Under the pieces are notes generated by a model. That model did no database searches, was not told the origin of the DNA, and worked only from the letters and a program-made list of their open reading frames with translations. Below, in pieces: positions 61,343 to 64,000 of a stretch of DNA of 64,000 nt. The translations under genes and the position numbers were made by a program. The DNA comes from G963556115 sp963678205 (lineage in GTDB: Bacteria > Planctomycetota > SZUA-567), in assembly GCA_963678205.1 (NCBI GenBank), contig OY782760.1:3374146-3438145 (forward strand). Direction: 5' to 3'. How positions within the stretch are numbered: the stretch's first letter is position 1; each line of letters opens with the position of its first letter.

Positions 61343-62131
61343 TTAAAAATTATGAAACATATTCTTCTGAGCTAGAGCCTCATAAACTATATGAGAGTTT
61401 ACATCTGGAATAAATGTAGAAGCTGATACATATCCATTCTTAACCGAAACAAGATCTGAAAACTCATCCTTGTCCGGTTCAGTCATCTCACCATCAAGAT
61501 AAAACATATGCTCTTCGCCCTTGTTGCACGGATGAAACTTCTCAACAAATCCACTCAAACCTTGCTTTGTTAGCCTGATTCCTTTTACCTCATTGATATC
61601 AACATCAGGAAAATTTACATTAAGAAGAAAAGGCGGTAACTCATCTAATTCCAGCTCAATCAGCTCAATTACTTTCTGAACAATAACTCTACCGTAATGT
61701 ATCGCCGGCTCCCATTTTGGAGACTCCCAATTAAATACCGATAGCGCGATAGACGTAATACCATGAAAAACCCCTTCCATCGCTGCCCCAACAGTACCAG
61801 AATAAAAGATATTCCTTCCCATATTAGGCCCAGAATTAATACCACTGAGAACCAAATCCGGTGTTACAATCTTATTTCCCAGTGCATACTTTACTGCATC
61901 AGCAGGATTACCATCAACACTCCATGCCTCACACACAAAATCATGCACCTCGTGAAGATCATTACGTTTAATCTCAATAGTCTTACCAAGAGTAATACCC
62001 TGTCCGACCCCACTTCTATTATTTTTTGGAGCTACAATATAGACCTCATGCCCAAAGCCTGAGACCATATCCACAAGTTGTTCCATACCAGCAGCACCAA
62101 TACCATCATCATTTGTTAAAAGTATCTTCAT
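61343..62131 (-). CDS. surE: 5'/3'-nucleotidase SurE
   Basis: Metal-dependent nucleotidase/exopolyphosphatase, 262 residues. ILLTNDDGIGAAG with the metal Asp pair at the start, APKNNRSGVGQ near 36, SGINSGPNMGRNIFYSGTVGAAMEG near 95. Its ATG overlaps the stop of the coiled-coil gene (ATGA), so the two are translated together. In other bacteria surE pairs with pcm; no pcm here. Confidence 0.94.
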   Translation of the reverse strand: MKILLTNDDGIGAAGMEQLVDMVSGFGHEVYIVAPKNNRSGVGQGITLGKTIEIKRNDLHEVHDFVCEAWSVDGNPADAVKYALGNKIVTPDLVLSGINSGPNMGRNIFYSGTVGAAMEGVFHGITSIALSVFNWESPKWEPAIHYGRVIVQKVIELIELELDELPPFLLNVNFPDVDINEVKGIRLTKQGLSGFVEKFHPCNKGEEHMFYLDGEMTEPDKDEFSDLVSVKNGYVSASTFIPDVNSHIVYEALAQKNMFHNF

Positions 62132-62931
62132 TCTGAGGCTTCTCCCACTCCTTCATCATTCAGCGCTGGAGCAACAACCTTTGCGTTATCGCCACCTAAG
62201 TTTCCAACCATCTCCTGTAGTGTATTAAGTCTTGTTCTTAACAACTGAATCTCTTCTTTCTGCTGAGAATTGATCTGCTTTGAAAGAGAAAGGTGCTTCT
62301 GAATTTTTTGAATTTCCTTCTGCGAATCTTTTTTCATATTATCTATATTAAGAATTTCGCTCTTTCTTGTCTGAAGCTCTTGTTCAGCTTTTTCTTTAGC
62401 CTTTACCGCTTCATCTCTTTCACGAGACAAATCAACATTTTGGGATGAAATTTCTTTGAGTCTAATCGACAATTTCTCTATATTTGCTTCACCGGCGCCA
62501 ATTTCTTTTCGCGCAGATTCAAGCATCTTGCTCATCTGAGTATTATCAACTGCGTCAGATGCAATCTCAACAGCCATATCTAATTTTCTATTTACAATCT
62601 GCTCGTATTTTGCATTACTATCATTCAGCTCTTTAGATAGTTTTGCTTCGCGCTCACGCCACAGAAGCTCTCGACCGTTCCACTCAGCATCTCTCATCCA
62701 CATGAAATAATAAACACACCCAGCAAGAGCAGCTAACAATATAAAGATAGTAAGTAAGTATATCCACCAAGCAACGCCACGCTTTTTAATAGCCATAATG
62801 GTTGGTTTCTGCGCTTCTTTTATAGTCGATGCAATAAAATTAGCAGCATCCTCAGGGGTCCATCTTACAGGAGTAGATGGTTGCATAACAGTGGAAACAT
62901 GTTCAAATGAACTATTTTTATTACCTTCCAT
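62128..62931 (-). CDS. Membrane-anchored coiled-coil protein, unknown
   Basis: 267 residues. A soluble N-terminus (about 1-52), one hydrophobic segment near 54-78 (WWIYLLTIFILLAALAGCVY) and a long heptad-like, Glu/Lys-rich region (about 85-245) with few proline residues, typical of a coiled coil. Nothing catalytic is visible. GGAGGCG precedes the ATG. The surE overlap implies shared translation and perhaps related envelope or stationary-phase work. Family not recognised. Confidence 0.75.
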   Translation of the reverse strand: MEGNKNSSFEHVSTVMQPSTPVRWTPEDAANFIASTIKEAQKPTIMAIKKRGVAWWIYLLTIFILLAALAGCVYYFMWMRDAEWNGRELLWREREAKLSKELNDSNAKYEQIVNRKLDMAVEIASDAVDNTQMSKMLESARKEIGAGEANIEKLSIRLKEISSQNVDLSRERDEAVKAKEKAEQELQTRKSEILNIDNMKKDSQKEIQKIQKHLSLSKQINSQQKEEIQLLRTRLNTLQEMVGNLGGDNAKVVAPALNDEGVGEASE

Positions 62932-63157
62932 AACGCCTCCAATATTTATTAATAAATTATTAGAATATTATACCTATAAACTTAATAATTTCATCAATAA
63001 AAGTTGAGCAATCACAGAAAAGGATTTATATTTACTTACCACTACAAAAGTTATGTATATTAAATATAATATAATTATATTTCACAAAAAAAAATCATAA
63101 CATATTGACTAACAAGAAATAATTCCTATTATATTTATTACTTAAATTTTACAGAAT

Positions 63158-63234
63158 GGGCTCGTAGCTCAGTTGGTCAGAGCAGGTGACTCATAATCAC
63201 TTTGTCGGGGGTTCAAGTCCCTCCGAGCCCACCA
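63158..63234 (+). tRNA. tRNA with CAT anticodon (Met elongator or Ile2)
   Basis: 77 bases including encoded CCA. Acceptor GGGCTCG/CGAGCCC, D arm GCTC...GAGC, anticodon stem GGTGA/TCACT with loop CTCATAA (anticodon CAT), T arm GGGGG TTCAAGT CCCTC. The first pair G-C excludes an initiator tRNA, which has an unpaired base 1. Whether the C is lysidinylated (Ile2) or not (Met) cannot be read; the anticodon arm resembles E. coli ileX. Confidence 0.95.
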
Positions 63235-63241
63235 TGAAAAC

Positions 63242-63282
63242 AAACCCCGTAACCCTACTAAATAAGGACTTACGGGGTTTTT
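63242..63282 (+). terminator. Terminator after the tRNA gene
   Basis: AAACCCCGTAA pairs perfectly with TTACGGGGTTT, followed by TTC. It begins eight bases after the tRNA end. Confidence 0.88.
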
Positions 63283-63359
63283 CAATACAGTATCCTTACT
63301 GCAAAATTAGTTCAAAATATAGCTATTTTCACCTTTTTTAAGAAAACAACTCTTTTGTT

Positions 63360-63548
63360 GTGAGAATTCTTTTATGCTTCTTCTTTGGAACATTTGAAAT
63401 TCATATGTTTTATGTAGAAAAAATTAGTACTGGGATCTTACAACTTATAACACTTGGAGGTCTTGGTCTCTGGAAATTAATCAACTTTATAATCATTATA
63501 ATTGGAAAATTCAAATACAAGTCTAGAGCATATATTAAAAACAATTAA
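63360..63548 (+). pseudogene. TM2-domain protein, degenerate or truncated
   Basis: 62 residues read from a GTG: ILLCFFFGTFEIHMFYVEK then GILQLITLGGLGLWKLINFIIIIIGKF. It follows the TM2 pattern of two membrane helices joined by GxxGxHxFYxGK, but the two Gly around the first helix's end are Thr-Phe-Glu (GTFEIH) and the final Gly is Glu. No ribosome site precedes the GTG and the usual N-terminal lysine-rich leader is missing; an upstream stop at 63339 blocks extension. A frameshift near the T-run at 63334 is possible. Decay or unusual divergence cannot be separated by eye. Confidence 0.45.
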
Positions 63549-63575
63549 TAGGCTCAAATAAATTTCTTAAAAAAA

Positions 63576-63611
63576 CAAACAGTCCGTTTGAGTTTTCAAA
63601 CGGACTGTTTG
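63576..63611 (-). terminator. Terminator of hcp
   Basis: CAAACAGTCCGTTTGA pairs perfectly with TCAAACGGACTGTTTG around TTTT minus the flanking bases; on the minus strand it is followed by TTTTTTT. It lies 29 bases past the hcp stop. Confidence 0.92.
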
Positions 63612-63639
63612 CAGAATTACTAAATCTCTAAAACTTAGT

Positions 63640-64000
63640 TTAATTTCCTTCCATCATTGCAGCAACATCTTCATCTGCAGTTGCAATACCTTTAATACCA
63701 AAGTTTTCAACAAGTACGTTAGCGATACCGGGTGAAAGGAAACCAGGCAAAGTAGGACCAAGCCGCATGTTCTTAAACCCGAGGTGCAACAGGGCAAGTA
63801 GAACAAGAACAGCTTTCTGCTCATACCATGCAATATCCAGAGAAAGTGGCAGCTGGTTGACGTCGTCAAGACCAAAGGCTTTCTGCAGTTCAAGAGCAAT
63901 AACGGCAAGTGAATAACTATCATTACACTGGCCAGCATCAAGAACGCGGGGGATACCTCCAATGTCCCCAAGGTTAAGCTTATTATAGCGATACTTTGCA
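63640..64000 (-). CDS. hcp: Hydroxylamine reductase (hybrid-cluster protein), C-terminal part
   Basis: The last 120 residues of hcp, cut by the right window edge; the frame begins one base in from 64000 and ends at TAA, 63640-63642. Visible: DIGGIPRVLDAGQCNDSYS, LDIAWYEQKAVLVLLALLHLGF and GPTLPGFLSPGIANVLVENFGI. The Cys in AGQCND and the Glu in WYEQK are hybrid-cluster ligands; the 35 residues between them match the C459-E494 spacing known for the Desulfovibrio protein. The enzyme reduces hydroxylamine or nitric oxide under anaerobic conditions and supports a low-oxygen lifestyle. Confidence 0.93.
   Translation of the reverse strand, partial: AKYRYNKLNLGDIGGIPRVLDAGQCNDSYSLAVIALELQKAFGLDDVNQLPLSLDIAWYEQKAVLVLLALLHLGFKNMRLGPTLPGFLSPGIANVLVENFGIKGIATADEDVAAMMEGN

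Noticed and set aside
63158..63234. The CAT-anticodon tRNA as initiator tRNA-fMet
   Set aside because: Bases 1 and 72 pair (G-C); initiators carry a mismatch there and three G-C pairs in the anticodon stem.
63654..63971. A 105-residue minus-strand open frame at the right edge
   Set aside because: It is an out-of-frame shadow of the hcp C-terminus, which reads in another minus-strand frame and has clear family motifs.
1..64000. CRISPR arrays, insertion sequences, prophage or defence islands
   Set aside because: No regularly spaced repeats, transposase, integrase or phage genes were seen anywhere in the window.

Overview
The window comes from an AT-rich bacterial chromosome with dense, mostly single-copy housekeeping and metabolic genes. 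An outer-membrane (diderm) cell plan is indicated by an LptB-type ATPase, a Wzx-like flippase, predicted lipoproteins and surE. Hybrid-cluster protein (hcp), a molybdate-binding TOBE protein, citramalate synthase and glutamate decarboxylase would suit an anaerobic or facultative fermenter. The gene set and the oversized signal peptidase recall the PVC superphylum (Lentisphaerota-like), but that placement is inference from memory and has not been tested by any search.

Layout. 1-537: start of a leftward gene and a regulatory gap. 0.5-10 kb: PAS hybrid histidine kinase, glutamate symporter GltS, two paralogous MFS transporters, a parallel beta-helix protein, proline symporter PutP. 10-16.7 kb: a hexuloisomerase-like SIS protein, citramalate synthase, a FadR-type regulator, a hydroxyacid dehydrogenase and phosphoglycerate mutase. 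16.8-20 kb: a divergent pair corresponding to the deacetylase half and the GH114 half of PelA. 20-27.3 kb: a lone CheW, then ROK regulator-xylF-xylG-xylH and a second xylF-like gene. 27.4-32.6 kb: galE, a HAD phosphatase, a FabI-like reductase, an M24-fold protein lacking metal ligands, a Cys-rich lipoprotein. 32.9-39.5 kb: one long rightward cluster purA-pyrR-pyrB-Memo/AMMECR1 fusion-hemA-hslV. 39.6-45.8 kb, leftward: a CbiX/CbiC-like fusion, a diguanylate cyclase, a Bax-inhibitor-1 protein, malQ and lipA. 46-51.8 kb: lepB with a zinc-ribbon insertion, rpsU, a ZnuA-fold lipoprotein, lptB, a flippase. 51.8-64 kb: GH57 and smpB, yebC, ftsH, gadB, mop, a TrmH methyltransferase, cysK, surE, a coiled-coil membrane protein, a CAT-anticodon tRNA, a decayed-looking TM2 gene and the 3' end of hcp.

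Transcription units are mostly bounded by long, nearly perfect hairpins flanked by A and T runs. Several of these sit between convergent genes and should stop transcription both ways. Carbohydrate handling is a theme (xylose-type uptake, galE, malQ, GH57, PelA-like enzymes, hexuloisomerase), with two-component and c-di-GMP signalling genes. I see no phage, insertion sequence, CRISPR array or defence system. The least ordinary material is a set of proteins that keep a known fold but lack its catalytic or metal-binding residues (M24-like, ZnuA-like, exported Memo/AMMECR1), the split PelA-like pair, the signal peptidase insertion, and a possibly leaderless ROK regulator mRNA. I did not find a clear new multi-gene system.
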